The position numbers and the translations under genes were made by a program. This document shows, in pieces, positions 18,678 to 28,916 of a stretch of DNA of 64,000 bases. Position 1 is the first letter of the stretch. Every line of letters begins with the position of its first letter. Below the pieces are notes generated by a model. It was not told the DNA's origin. It made no database searches and worked only from the letters and a program-made list of their open reading frames with translations. Source of the DNA: Bacteroidota bacterium (GTDB lineage Bacteria > Bacteroidota > Bacteroidia > AKYH767-A > 2013-40CM-41-45); NCBI GenBank assembly GCA_016720935.1, contig JADKJP010000002.1:186001-250000 (forward strand), read 5' to 3'.

Positions 18678-19050
18678 AGCCCTTTCGGTTTTTTTCTGCC
18701 CCCTACCCCAGCCTGAAGGCTGGGGTAGGGAATAACCGACGTCCCACACCGGTTTCAGCCCGAACCCCCTCACCCCAGCCTTTAGGCTGGGGTTTAGAAA
18801 GAACTCTCGAGAACGCTCTCCCTTCCCGGGCTTTCACCCGAACCCTCACCCCAGCCTTCAGGCTGGGGTACCGAAGAGCCCAAGTCCCCCTCGGGCTTTC
18901 GCTCGAACCTCCTCACCCCAGCCTTCAGGCTAGGGTTTAGAAAGAACTCTCGAGAACGCTCTCCCTTCCCGGGCTTTCACCCGAACCCTCACCCCAGCCT
19001 TCAGGCTGGGGTCTTTAAAAGCCGACCTCCCCCGCGGGCTTTAGCCCTGA
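18672..19050. repeat. Cluster of five REP-type palindromes
   Basis: Five palindromes with arm ACCCCAGCC, a 4-base loop (TGAA, TTTA or TTCA) and arm GGCTGGGGT sit at 18701-18730, 18772-18793, 18848-18869, 18915-18936 (one mismatch) and 18991-19012. Centres are 67, 76, 67 and 76 bp apart, because a 143 bp unit is tandemly repeated. Between them GGGCTTT(C)ACCCGAAC motifs recur. The block is bounded by the palindromes GGGCTAAAGCCC (18672-18683) and GGGCTTTAGCCC (about 19037-19048). No coding signal is present. Confidence 0.85.
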
Positions 19051-19063
19051 CAGGCCCAGGCAA

Positions 19064-20458
19064 TCAAGGAAGTATAATTTGCTCCAGCAACCAATTCTTA
19101 TCCGAAATATTCTGCTGAGATAAAATTTCATTTTTCACGAGCGTCAATTTTTTCACATTGTTCCCCGCTCTGAAAATTTTCAATGCATAACGGATGAAAT
19201 TGAGATAAATCTCTTTTTGATAATCGGATACAAGCTTATTCCTACGGATGAAAATTTTAAACGCCGAAATATGATGTAGCAATGGTTCCGTATCATCGGT
19301 TTCAAAATAGACTTTTAGCAAGATAGAGCGCGCATCCAGCTGATAATACAAATCTGTGAATTCAACCGCCTGCAGTAGCTTTAAGGTTTGTCTGAAATTT
19401 TTCTGATAGTAGCACAACATCGCCGAATTGTAAGTGAACGCGTTTGCTCTTTCTTCGGTCGGCAGGTAGTTCAAATATTTATGAATAAATTCCTGAATCC
19501 ATTTTTCTTCCTGTAGCCGGAGGCCGAGGGTCACGATGTTCTTATATTCCCATGGAGAAAACTCTCCTTTCTTCATCATGCGTCGGTTTCGCAGAATAGT
19601 TTTATAAATATCGAAGAGCACTTTTCTATATCCATCATTGCCTTTATTAATCATCCGGATACAGAAGTTTTTTACATATTGATACGTGTTGTTCAGATCA
19701 TCAATCGGGAATTTGGCGTTGGATTCATGAATGAGCTGAACGACGCGATGAAAATGAGCTTCACTTTCTTTTTCAGGATGCGTGAGCATCATTAGTATAC
19801 CATAATAGACTTCTATCAGTGCTGATTTGAAAAAATGATTTTGTACGATCAGTTCACAAATACTATTAATCAGAAACATATTGGTTTCTGTGTTGAATAC
19901 GTTTCGCAGGTTGATCAGCTCACATTGCAGCTGTAATTTTCGGAGAAAATAAAAGTGATCAAGGTGGCTCAGGATGCTGATGTAATCGGCCTGGCGCACA
20001 CGAGCAGCGGAGTATTTGTGGTCAAGTTCCGCGCTCTGGTACTGATACATATAATAGGATACACTTTCGAGTTTATCCAATTGCTGAAAGCGAAATTTAG
20101 CAAACGAATGTGCTTTTGTCGCGTGTCTTTCGGCAAGTGATCTGCGAAGCAGCAAAAGGTATTGCTGCGGATTGTTTTCCAGTTCACGTAATGCAAGAAA
20201 TTTCTCCAGATGACCCGACAAATAAGAAAACAGATAACGCAGCTGCTTGTCGTCGTAACGTTTTCCCGGGAATAGTTTTTTAAACAAACTCTTTTTATCA
20301 CCGACGAGTAAGGATTTTTCAGGATCGCAAAGCAAATCGAATAATTCGGAAACGCGACTGTTTGTGTTGTAAAAGGGAGTCGCCAGGAATTCCCTGAAAG
20401 CAGCTTCCTCCTGGGGCTTTAAGACACCCAATAATTCATGTACCTTGATGGTTCGCAT
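19064..20458 (-). CDS. Conserved hypothetical helical protein
   Basis: The start is set at ATG 20458 (MRTIKVHELLGVLKP); in-frame codons upstream to 20536 encode an unconvincing hydrophobic extension. The 464-residue protein is helical throughout, rich in Leu, Lys, Tyr and Arg, with no signal peptide or membrane segment. It has repeated helix pairs (for example FLALRELENNPQQYLLLLRR, YYQKNFRQTLKLLQAVEF) reminiscent of TPR-like solenoids. I recognise it only as a Bacteroidota protein of unknown function. It lies just after the REP cluster, in the opposite orientation to the transposase. Function is not predicted. Confidence 0.65.
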   Translation of the reverse strand: MRTIKVHELLGVLKPQEEAAFREFLATPFYNTNSRVSELFDLLCDPEKSLLVGDKKSLFKKLFPGKRYDDKQLRYLFSYLSGHLEKFLALRELENNPQQYLLLLRRSLAERHATKAHSFAKFRFQQLDKLESVSYYMYQYQSAELDHKYSAARVRQADYISILSHLDHFYFLRKLQLQCELINLRNVFNTETNMFLINSICELIVQNHFFKSALIEVYYGILMMLTHPEKESEAHFHRVVQLIHESNAKFPIDDLNNTYQYVKNFCIRMINKGNDGYRKVLFDIYKTILRNRRMMKKGEFSPWEYKNIVTLGLRLQEEKWIQEFIHKYLNYLPTEERANAFTYNSAMLCYYQKNFRQTLKLLQAVEFTDLYYQLDARSILLKVYFETDDTEPLLHHISAFKIFIRRNKLVSDYQKEIYLNFIRYALKIFRAGNNVKKLTLVKNEILSQQNISDKNWLLEQIILP

Positions 20459-20674
20459 GGGTAAAATCAGAATTTCAAATCGTCTTGTAAAAAGTGTGCC
20501 TGACAAAGTACAAAAAATACAATAAAATATTATCAATTAAGCCTTCAAATACTTAAATTAATGTAATTTACACTCCTGACAAACTCCAATATTTGTATTT
20601 TTATTTAAAGCACTTCCCCATTACGTTTGTATCGTGAAATTGTATCCACAATGTCCGTTCTAACGCAGAAGACT

Positions 20675-23600
20675 ATGAAAACGATCAACCAAATTTATCT
20701 GAGGCTTTTCGCCCTGTTGATGCTCTCTCCTTTATTAAGCTTTTCCGCCGACTATTATTGGGTTGGTGGTTCGGGTAACTGGAGCGATTATGCTAACCAT
20801 TGGGCTACCAGCAGCGGAGGCTCCAGCTTCCATGCTTCCATTCCGACACTCAATGACAATGTATTTGTCGACAATAACTCTTTCACAGCAACCGGTCAGA
20901 CGCTGCTGCTGGATTCTACTTTTTACTATTGTAAAAGTATTGACTGGACAGGCGTTCAGTTTTCTCCTGAATTGCAGGGGAACGGAGCAATACTATATAT
21001 ATATGGATCGCTGATCCTGGATCCGAATATGACAATCAGCCAAACGGATCTCGTCTTTCGTGCGAATGGTCCGGGAAACACCGTGACTACGTCAAATCAT
21101 GTTCTCGAAAGAATTTATTTCGAAGGCTCCGGTGATTATTCATTGGGTGATAACCTTAATTGTTTGCAGGACATTAATCTCGTTTCCGGAAGCCTGGACG
21201 CGAATTCATTTGATATTACTTGTCGTTCTGTCATTTCCGAAATAGGAAGTACACTCACCACCGGTGATATTAATTTGAATTTGGATGGACGTTGGAACGA
21301 TGCAATGACAACCAGAAAGGTGGAACTCAAAGGCACTGTATTGAATACCTCATCTACCAATCTTTTCTTTCATTGCAATATCGGTTCCGTTATCGGATAT
21401 CCCAATCCGATGATCGTTGATTCCATCACATTTACAAATACCGGCTCCGTACAATTTGCAACCGCGAATTATTTGTATCTGCCGGGCAGTTGTAATGTGT
21501 ATCAAAGTAATATCGGTCGTGGTGATTTTGGTACTGCCAGCGACGCATACCTTACCGGCTGTACGTTTGATACTCTCCAGGGAAAAAACTTCGTATTCAA
21601 TGGTGATACCACGACCATCACGGTGAACAATTTGTTTGAAATGCGTTCCGACTGCAATGGTCTGGGAGAAATGCGTTCGTTCAATTCACCTTCAGGTTAT
21701 GGCGTGCTGAATGTACCTTCCGGAAACGTGGTGGTAAACTGGGTAAAAATGTCAGGAATTCATACTGCCGGAGGCGCGACATTCACAGCAAACAATGTTA
21801 TTGATAACGGAAATAATGCTGGCTGGACTCTCAATGCGCTTACTTCAAGAAACATGTATTGGATTGGCGGAAGCGGCAACTGGAACGACCCGAATCATTG
21901 GTCTTTGAGCAGTGGTGGCGGTACTGCCGGCTGCAGTCCTACACAACTTGATAATGTATTCTTCGATAACAATTCGTTTAGCGGAAATGACACTATAAGT
22001 ACCAACGAATATGATTATGCAGTGAATTCGCTCACATTTTCAGGCTTGACAACAAGTCCGCTTCTTCAAGCAACATTCATCTCTGTGCACGGTTCATTGA
22101 CGCTCGATCCTTTGGTTAGAAGTAGTGTAATTAGTTTCCGATTCCTTTCCGATCTGCCCGGTCAAACAATCACCACATCCGGTGTTGCATTGAACTATGC
22201 TGATTTTCTTGGAAGCGGAAGTTATCAGTTGCAGGATTCGCTCTTCGCATCTGAAATATATGTGGAGTCAGGATCGCTCGATATGAATAGCTATCGGATG
22301 GATGCCAATATCATCAATGCTTACTCCGGCACCACCCTGGATGCAACAAACGCTACACTTTCTTCAAAAGAACTCACACTGAATGGTACAGTGACCGGTT
22401 CTGCATTTGCCCACCTCCTGTTCAACAGAAATAATGGAGTGTTGTTTGAGCCCGGGAATTTTCAAAGTATTACATTCATGCAAGATGGAGTAATCCTGTC
22501 ACCTGTAAGCAGCCATTCTATTGCTTCATCCGGCACGCTTGAAATTGACAGCAGCTGTACTTTTGTGCTAGGAGATTTTTATGGGGAAACCACCTTTCAT
22601 GCGGATATGTCAATCGACTCTTTGAGTTTGTTCAACTCCGGTTTCGCTTTGAATCTGGATTCAGGAACGACACTTAGTATTGCGAATTCGATTGTGACAT
22701 ATGCGAATTGCAATTCTCTGATTAGCATTCGTTCTTCCAGCTCAGGAGATATCGCGAACATCTCGTCTCCTTCCGGTAACCATATCCTGGATTATGTACA
22801 AATCAGGGATATCAATGCTACAGGTGGAGGTACATTCACCGCCAACAATAGTGTTGATGCCGGAAATAACAGTGGATGGACAATCAATTCAATTGCTCCC
22901 CGAACTGTCTATTGGGTTGGTGGAAATGGAAACTGGAGCGACCCGATTCATTGGTCACTGAGCAGTGGAGGAGGTGGCGGAGCATGCGCGCCGACTGCCG
23001 TTGACATTGTTATAATAGATCAGAATTCCGGACTTTCTGGCGGAACGCTGACTATGGATGTGTCGAATGCATCTGCTTCCATCGTTAATTTTCAGAATGC
23101 AGGAGCAAATGTAACCGTGAGTGGCGATAACTTAAGTGTGTTCAATTCAATTTACCTGACTCAGGGTATGAATTGGAATTTGCAAAACTTATATCTCAAT
23201 CCATCCAACACCGGAGGCTTTATTCAAACTGATGGAACAGCATTGAATTATATTGTTGTGGATGGAACAGGAACAATTCAACAAAATGATCCGACCTATG
23301 CGACTGAACTGAATATACATGCAGGAAGTTTTGATGTAAATGGTTTTGATCTGAGTGCATCCAGTATTCACAGTGCTCCTGGCACTAATTTCCTGAGTGG
23401 CCCTGTTACACTCACTGTCGCTAATTTTTATATCGAAGGATCTATCAGCAATACCAATTCAACTGATGTTGTTTGTCAGATCTTCCCTCCAGCCCACAGC
23501 ATTAACGGCATGCTTTTGTTCCGATGCTCCGGCACATTCCGTGATATCACAGTGATGAATGACGGACTTACATTCCTGATGACAGATGTAAATTGCAGAG

Positions 23601-24994
23601 TACTTACAGCCTATGGAGATATGAGTTATTCCGGATACGCTTCAATAGATACAATTCAGAAAGTTGTAGCATTCGGGAATTTGACTTTTCAATTTGCTTA
23701 TACTGATACATTGTTTCTCAACAATCCGGGAAAGACTGTAAACATGGCTTACTCGGTCACAATCGGCAGTGAGCTGATCGCTAACGGTACTCCCGCTTTT
23801 CCCGTCCTGATCCAGGGCGGAAATTCGATGAACCTGATAAAATCATCCGGACAGGTGTGTCTCAGTGATGTAATCTTAAGTAATGTTCCTGCAAGTGGAG
23901 GCGCACAGTTTTATGCCGGACAAGGTTGCGTTGACCTTGGCGGAAATACGGGCTGGCAATTTACTCCGTGTACTGTTCTTTCGGATGTATGGCCCGGTGA
24001 TGCCAATTACGATCTGGATTGTAATAACCTCGACATCCTCAATATTGGAATCGCGTTTGGTGAAACAGGACCAGTCCGCAGCGGTGCATCGCTAGCATGG
24101 GCTGCTCAGCCGGCAAATGATTTTGGCAACTGGTTTAGCAGTGCGGTCAATATGAAACATGCGGATTGCGATGGGAATGGAGTAGTAGACTACGCAGATA
24201 CGCTTGCCGTGAATCAGAATTATAGTTTGAATCACCCTGCTCGACTGAGCAATCTTCCAAATCATATTAATTCAGTATTACCTCCTTTGACCTTGGTGGC
24301 ATCTCCGGATACGGTGGCTCCCTCCGCTACTGTATTCGTTGATGTCATGCTCGGCGAACAAAATCTTCCGGTGGATAGTCTATACGGAATCGCCTTCAGT
24401 GTCTTTTATGATCCTTCACTGATTAATGGCAGCTCACTCCATGCGGATTTTACCGGTTCATGGCTCGGGACGATCGGTACTGACATGATTGGATTTGTGA
24501 AAAATAATGTCGCTGAAAGCCGCGTGGATTTTGCATTGTGCAGAACGGATCATCAAAACATTTATGGAGGATTCGGCCATCTGGTTTTATTCGATGTGGT
24601 AGTGGTAGACAATATCTCAACCATCAGCGATGCATTGTTCAGTATCTCCAATGTAACTGCGCTTACATACACTCAATATTCTATGGCTATTGGAAGGTTG
24701 AATGACACCATAACTATAAACCCATTGCTTGGCGTTCCGGGAATTAAAAATCCAACCCCGCAATTCTTCATTTTCCCTAACCCTGCAAAAGATAAAGTAA
24801 CTGTACTTGCACACGATGCCAATCTGAAAATGGTAAAAGTCTACGATATGCAAGGTAGAGAAGTGATTTCGGAAAATCCGGGAGTGAATGAATTCACACT
24901 TGAACTTGGTGAACTTAGTTCCGGTATTTATGAAATCCGTTGCATCACTGATCAGGGAGATTATCATTCCAGATTGCAGGTGACTGGCCGATGA
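20675..24994 (+). CDS. Large three-module secreted protein with dockerin- and cohesin-like segments, T9SS type A
   Basis: I chose ATG 20675 because MKTINQIYLRLFALLMLSPL is a typical signal peptide; the TTG at 20627 adds an unconvincing N-terminus. Mature protein contains three ~370-residue modules, each starting with a YYWVGGSGNWSD-type motif followed by HW...SSGG and closing with a TFTANN(V/S)D-GNN-GW motif. Then a dockerin-like pair of Ca-binding loops (GDANYDLDCNNLD; DCDGNGVVDYADT), a cohesin-like domain (VAPSATVFVDVMLGEQNLP ... FSVFYDPSLI) and a type A sorting domain (FFIFPNPAKDKVTV to the end). It is probably a large surface polymer or adhesin. The binding target is unknown. Confidence 0.85.
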   Translation: MKTINQIYLRLFALLMLSPLLSFSADYYWVGGSGNWSDYANHWATSSGGSSFHASIPTLNDNVFVDNNSFTATGQTLLLDSTFYYCKSIDWTGVQFSPELQGNGAILYIYGSLILDPNMTISQTDLVFRANGPGNTVTTSNHVLERIYFEGSGDYSLGDNLNCLQDINLVSGSLDANSFDITCRSVISEIGSTLTTGDINLNLDGRWNDAMTTRKVELKGTVLNTSSTNLFFHCNIGSVIGYPNPMIVDSITFTNTGSVQFATANYLYLPGSCNVYQSNIGRGDFGTASDAYLTGCTFDTLQGKNFVFNGDTTTITVNNLFEMRSDCNGLGEMRSFNSPSGYGVLNVPSGNVVVNWVKMSGIHTAGGATFTANNVIDNGNNAGWTLNALTSRNMYWIGGSGNWNDPNHWSLSSGGGTAGCSPTQLDNVFFDNNSFSGNDTISTNEYDYAVNSLTFSGLTTSPLLQATFISVHGSLTLDPLVRSSVISFRFLSDLPGQTITTSGVALNYADFLGSGSYQLQDSLFASEIYVESGSLDMNSYRMDANIINAYSGTTLDATNATLSSKELTLNGTVTGSAFAHLLFNRNNGVLFEPGNFQSITFMQDGVILSPVSSHSIASSGTLEIDSSCTFVLGDFYGETTFHADMSIDSLSLFNSGFALNLDSGTTLSIANSIVTYANCNSLISIRSSSSGDIANISSPSGNHILDYVQIRDINATGGGTFTANNSVDAGNNSGWTINSIAPRTVYWVGGNGNWSDPIHWSLSSGGGGGACAPTAVDIVIIDQNSGLSGGTLTMDVSNASASIVNFQNAGANVTVSGDNLSVFNSIYLTQGMNWNLQNLYLNPSNTGGFIQTDGTALNYIVVDGTGTIQQNDPTYATELNIHAGSFDVNGFDLSASSIHSAPGTNFLSGPVTLTVANFYIEGSISNTNSTDVVCQIFPPAHSINGMLLFRCSGTFRDITVMNDGLTFLMTDVNCRVLTAYGDMSYSGYASIDTIQKVVAFGNLTFQFAYTDTLFLNNPGKTVNMAYSVTIGSELIANGTPAFPVLIQGGNSMNLIKSSGQVCLSDVILSNVPASGGAQFYAGQGCVDLGGNTGWQFTPCTVLSDVWPGDANYDLDCNNLDILNIGIAFGETGPVRSGASLAWAAQPANDFGNWFSSAVNMKHADCDGNGVVDYADTLAVNQNYSLNHPARLSNLPNHINSVLPPLTLVASPDTVAPSATVFVDVMLGEQNLPVDSLYGIAFSVFYDPSLINGSSLHADFTGSWLGTIGTDMIGFVKNNVAESRVDFALCRTDHQNIYGGFGHLVLFDVVVVDNISTISDALFSISNVTALTYTQYSMAIGRLNDTITINPLLGVPGIKNPTPQFFIFPNPAKDKVTVLAHDANLKMVKVYDMQGREVISENPGVNEFTLELGELSSGIYEIRCITDQGDYHSRLQVTGR

Positions 24995-25023
24995 AAGTGC
25001 TCATGTTGTTTTTTTGTTTTCCA

Positions 25024-25061
25024 AAAAAAGAAAGCCGTGCAATTGCACGGCTTTCTTTTTT
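25024..25061. terminator. Bidirectional rho-independent terminator
   Basis: The palindrome AAAGCCGTGC-AATT-GCACGGCTTT, flanked by A-rich and T-rich tracts (AAAAAAAGAAAG ... TTTCTTTTTT), lies between the convergent genes ending at 24994 and 25118, so it can serve both. Confidence 0.9.
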
Positions 25062-25064
25062 ATA

Positions 25065-25114
25065 TTCTAAAATCAGCAATCTAAAATCAACAATCTAAAA
25101 TCAACAATCCAAAA
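25065..25114. repeat. Short 14-bp tandem repeat
   Basis: Three to four imperfect copies of a 14 bp unit ATCTAAAATCAACA, degrading at both ends, lie between the terminator and the stop of the next minus-strand gene. Confidence 0.65.
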
Positions 25115-25117
25115 TGT

Positions 25118-25942
25118 CTATTTTCCCTTTTCATTACTGGTCTTCTCATCAAACGTGATATCGAGAGCGCTGCCTTTCATTTTTTCAATGGAGTTTTCGG
25201 TGAATGTATCATTCCAGCGAATTAACATTTCTACTTTTTGCATGTCATTTGCTGCACCTCCGGGCATACGATCCCATTTTGCAAGAAATGCTGCTGTTTC
25301 GCCCTTATTTACTAAAATGGGTTTTGCAGTTGAGAGAATGGTGGCATAATCGTTTCCATCAGGCATTTTTACAGAAATTCTGGAAGGATAGATCACTCCA
25401 ATCTGGTCCCCGGAATATGTACATTTAAATTTTACAAATGTCTTGTCCGTTTCCTTTTCAATTTTATCCATGCTGACATCAAATTTTCCAACAGTCAATT
25501 GATTCTGAGTGGGGGGCAATTTGAAATCATTCGCAGGGATTCCTTTTTTGGAAGCAGGAATTCGATACAAACCATCAATCTGGAATGAATAATTTTTAAT
25601 TTTATTGTATCCGGCACCTTTCAGATTAATGACGCGGGTTGCAGTTCCAAATGGCTCTACTTCTACCCATTTCTCTGTTGGAGCACTTTCTTTACCGTCG
25701 ATGATGAATTTACTTTCTTCCGGTTTGTAGAGTATAAAGTCGCCTGATTTATTTGTCAAACGGATTTTAAATTTTATTTCAGCATCTGTCGATACTGCAT
25801 CCAAAATGGTAATATTCAGTTCTTCTGTTTCATATTTTGTTCCATTGTAATAAATTTTGTCATACTTGATTTCTTTTGCATTCTTCTGGGAGAATACATT
25901 CCCTCCACACAGGCACAAGAGGGCAATGATGAGATGTTTCAT
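25118..25942 (-). CDS. Secreted hypothetical protein, DUF-type beta-rich
   Basis: The 274-residue protein begins with a clear signal peptide (MKHLIIALLCLCGGNVFS, residues 1-18) and continues as two beta-rich domains with polar loops (for example YNGTKYETEELNITILDAVS, FVKFKCTYSGDQIGVIYPSR). Family is not recognised, though the body resembles periplasmic DUF4352/telomeric-type beta sandwiches. No enzyme motif is visible. It has no T9SS sorting domain, so it is probably periplasmic or exported and free. It is transcribed away from the histidine kinase neighbour with a 157 bp gap, so an operon is unlikely. Confidence 0.6.
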   Translation of the reverse strand: MKHLIIALLCLCGGNVFSQKNAKEIKYDKIYYNGTKYETEELNITILDAVSTDAEIKFKIRLTNKSGDFILYKPEESKFIIDGKESAPTEKWVEVEPFGTATRVINLKGAGYNKIKNYSFQIDGLYRIPASKKGIPANDFKLPPTQNQLTVGKFDVSMDKIEKETDKTFVKFKCTYSGDQIGVIYPSRISVKMPDGNDYATILSTAKPILVNKGETAAFLAKWDRMPGGAANDMQKVEMLIRWNDTFTENSIEKMKGSALDITFDEKTSNEKGK

Positions 25943-26099
25943 AAATAGCTTAGTTTGGTTTGATACAAAAGTATCAATTTTAAATAAATATTTTAGTGAC
26001 GTGTTTTATGGATTTCCCCAAAGAATAAAAGACAAATAAAACAATTCAGTCAACTGAACATTTTCTTGTTCGGCCGGATTGAACAAATCAGAATGTATT

Positions 26100-28634
26100 T
26101 CAGGATTGTTTTTGAATCGGCACTATTAAAACAATTTGAGTACCGTCACCAGAATCTATTTTCAAATCTCCACCCATCATCATGGCACGTTCCTGCATAC
26201 CCATGAGTCCAAGAGTCTTGATCGTTTTTAATTTATTTTTATCGAAACCCTGTCCATTGTCCCTCACCGACAAAGTGATAGTTCCGTTTTTTTGGAGTAG
26301 GGAGCTTTTAACTTTTGTCGCTCCGGAATGCCTGGCGATATTTGTGAGGGATTCCTGGAAAACACGGAAGATGCCTGTGGCCATGGATTTGTCGTAGCCC
26401 TCTTCTCCAATGCTGGTTGAAAAATCTGTTTTTATTCCGGTACGTTTCTCAAATTCCTGACTTTGCCATTCCAGTGCGGCGATCAGTCCGAGGTCATCAA
26501 GAATTCCAGGACGAAGTTCGGTTGAAATTCGACGAACAGATTTCACAGTATCGTCTATCAGAGAAATCATACTTTGTACTTTGTCATCCACTTGATGGTC
26601 AGCATTCGGCAACTTTTTACGTAACCAGGACAAATCTATTTTCAGACTGGTGAGCTGCTGACCCAGTTCGTCGTGAATTTCACGGGCGATGAGAGTACGT
26701 TCGTCTTCGCGTACATTGAGCAGATGTGAAGAAAGAAGCCTAAGCCTTTCATTCATGAGAATCATTTCCTGTTCTGCCTTTTTATTTGCCGTGATGTCGC
26801 GTGAAATTGCAAGAGAAGAAGTGATTTCCCCTGTGGAATTTCGTAGAGGAACAACATGCGATTCCACCCATTTGCGATTACCACGAAGAGTGGTAATTTC
26901 AAATTCCTGCTTGAAGGATTGTCCCAAAAAAACAAGTTCAGAACTTTCGGCATATGTTTTTCTGTAATTTTCATTAATTATATCTAGAACCCGTTTCCCT
27001 ACAACTTGTGATGCATTGGAAGCTTCCAGTATTTCCATTCCGGCAGGATTCATTTCAAGTATAATTCCATTTGCATCAACTGTTTTGATACACTCCGGTT
27101 CTGATTGAACAATGGTTCGTAAACGATTTTCGCTTTCAGCAAGATCCGTTTCGTATTTTTTCAAACCTGTCAGATCCATGGCAGTCCCAATCATTTTTTC
27201 AGGTTCTCCTTTTTCATTGCGCAGGATGTAAGCTCTGTCATAATAAATACCGTAACTTCCATCAGAACATCTTCCCCGGAATTCGTCGGACCAAAACGGA
27301 CTGTCTGATTTTAGTGTATTGGCCAGACCATTCATAACTCTTGCCCGGTCATCAGGATGAATCAAGCTTTCAAATGTTGCCGCATCCATTGGAAATTCCC
27401 CCGGTTTATACTTCAACATGGCGTACAAATGATCACTCCACCAGGCTTCCCCGGTTTTCAAATTAGCCTCCCAAACTCCATCGTTTGTAGCTTTCAATAC
27501 GTAATTGAACCGTTCGTTTGATTTCCGGATCTCATTTTCATTACGGATTTTTTCGCTGATATTTTTTATGGTGAAAATAATCCGGCCATCCGGTAATTTT
27601 GTTCCGGCAACTTCAACGGGTACTATGGTACCATCATGGCAAATGAGATTTTTTAATGTTAGCCCGGTTGTCCCATTCCGGAAAATGTCAAACCAGATAA
27701 CCTTTTGCTCATCCGTACAGTCAAAAAGCTGCATGATGTTGAAGCTCTTCAAAACAGATTCCGAATAACCCAACAAACTTGTAGCACTGTGATTCACTTC
27801 AAGATTTTTCCCGTTCTCGTCCACAATAAAAATCGCATTCTCAGAACCTTCAACCAATGCACGGAATCGTTGTTCGCTGCTTTTTAATTTTTGTTTAACC
27901 AGAATTTCTTCAGTGACATCGATAGAAAGGACCAAACGTATGCGTCTTTCGTGCAAGACAACTGTATGATAATAGATCTCTGCAAAAATTATTGAACCAT
28001 CTTTTTTTTGATGCTTCCAGATACCACTATAGCTCTCCTGATCATTCGTTTGTTTTACATGCTGTTTAAAATTCTCCCATTCTTCTTCCGGCCGGATATC
28101 AAATGATGTCATGGATAAAAACTCTTCTCTGGAATAACCATAATGATTAACAGCTGCCTGATTGACGTCAATAAAACTCAAACTTTTAATATCCACCGCC
28201 CACATCGGAATTGGATTCTTGTCAAACAGAATCTGGTATTTTTTATCCGTCTCAAAAACGGGATTCCAGACCTTTTTCTGATCAGTAATTTCCTTTACAA
28301 TTAAAGTTGTACCCGTTGTGGAAGGATAAATTGAAAAATGATACCACTTATTGTAGGTAGGATAATAGTCTTCAAGAAAGTGCGCTTTCTGTGTCTCCTG
28401 TGCTTTTTGGATAGCCCTGTAAAATTCCTGGTTCTCGATCAAATGAAACTCATCAAGAATATTCTTGCCAAGAATGTCTAAGTTATATTTTGAAAGAACA
28501 GAAATTGCAGTTGGATTGAGATAAGTGCACACACCTTTGGTGTCAAGGGCCACAACCCCATCCACAATCCTGTTCATCAATTCTTCAAAACCGATAACTC
28601 CTTCCGGAGGATTGAGTGCAAAATTCATAGTCAT
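26100..28634 (-). CDS. Multi-PAS histidine kinase, NarX/HisKA_3 type
   Basis: The 844-residue protein has no signal peptide or obvious membrane helix, so it is probably cytoplasmic. Five PAS/PAC-like units are visible (starting about residues 13, 130, 250, 370 and 505; for example SYSGIWKHQKKDGSIIFAEI), then a HisKA_3 dimerisation region with the phospho-His in AREIHDELGQQLTSLKIDL and HATPase_c motifs RVFQESLTNIARHSG (N box) and VRDNGQGFD plus GLMGMQERA (G box). It is a sensor that autophosphorylates; its response regulator is not adjacent, so it is an orphan in this window. It may control gene expression with the receivers at 30.8-32.6 kb, which is only a guess. Confidence 0.9.
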   Translation of the reverse strand: MTMNFALNPPEGVIGFEELMNRIVDGVVALDTKGVCTYLNPTAISVLSKYNLDILGKNILDEFHLIENQEFYRAIQKAQETQKAHFLEDYYPTYNKWYHFSIYPSTTGTTLIVKEITDQKKVWNPVFETDKKYQILFDKNPIPMWAVDIKSLSFIDVNQAAVNHYGYSREEFLSMTSFDIRPEEEWENFKQHVKQTNDQESYSGIWKHQKKDGSIIFAEIYYHTVVLHERRIRLVLSIDVTEEILVKQKLKSSEQRFRALVEGSENAIFIVDENGKNLEVNHSATSLLGYSESVLKSFNIMQLFDCTDEQKVIWFDIFRNGTTGLTLKNLICHDGTIVPVEVAGTKLPDGRIIFTIKNISEKIRNENEIRKSNERFNYVLKATNDGVWEANLKTGEAWWSDHLYAMLKYKPGEFPMDAATFESLIHPDDRARVMNGLANTLKSDSPFWSDEFRGRCSDGSYGIYYDRAYILRNEKGEPEKMIGTAMDLTGLKKYETDLAESENRLRTIVQSEPECIKTVDANGIILEMNPAGMEILEASNASQVVGKRVLDIINENYRKTYAESSELVFLGQSFKQEFEITTLRGNRKWVESHVVPLRNSTGEITSSLAISRDITANKKAEQEMILMNERLRLLSSHLLNVREDERTLIAREIHDELGQQLTSLKIDLSWLRKKLPNADHQVDDKVQSMISLIDDTVKSVRRISTELRPGILDDLGLIAALEWQSQEFEKRTGIKTDFSTSIGEEGYDKSMATGIFRVFQESLTNIARHSGATKVKSSLLQKNGTITLSVRDNGQGFDKNKLKTIKTLGLMGMQERAMMMGGDLKIDSGDGTQIVLIVPIQKQS

Positions 28635-28916
28635 GTGAATTAACGTTGTGGAAATCGATTTATGGATATATTACGACCACAAATGCTAAATCAAAATTGG
28701 TTGAGAAAACTTCAATCTTCAATAAAAGGTATTTGATTGAAACATAATCGCCAGAACTGACCAGGGGCTCGCATTCGGTATCAATTGATTAAAGATAACA
28801 AACCTTTTAGAAAAGAAAATAGAAAAAACGCCACGGAACAAGTTGGTTTTACAGCCCTTTTAAACGAAATTCAAAGGATAAATTTCACCCTTAATTATTG
28901 ATTCCTAAATATTTGC

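Noticed and set aside
18672..19050. CRISPR array
   Set aside because: The repeats are palindromes with alternating 67/76 bp spacing and the intervening sequence is itself repeated; no unique spacers and no cas genes.
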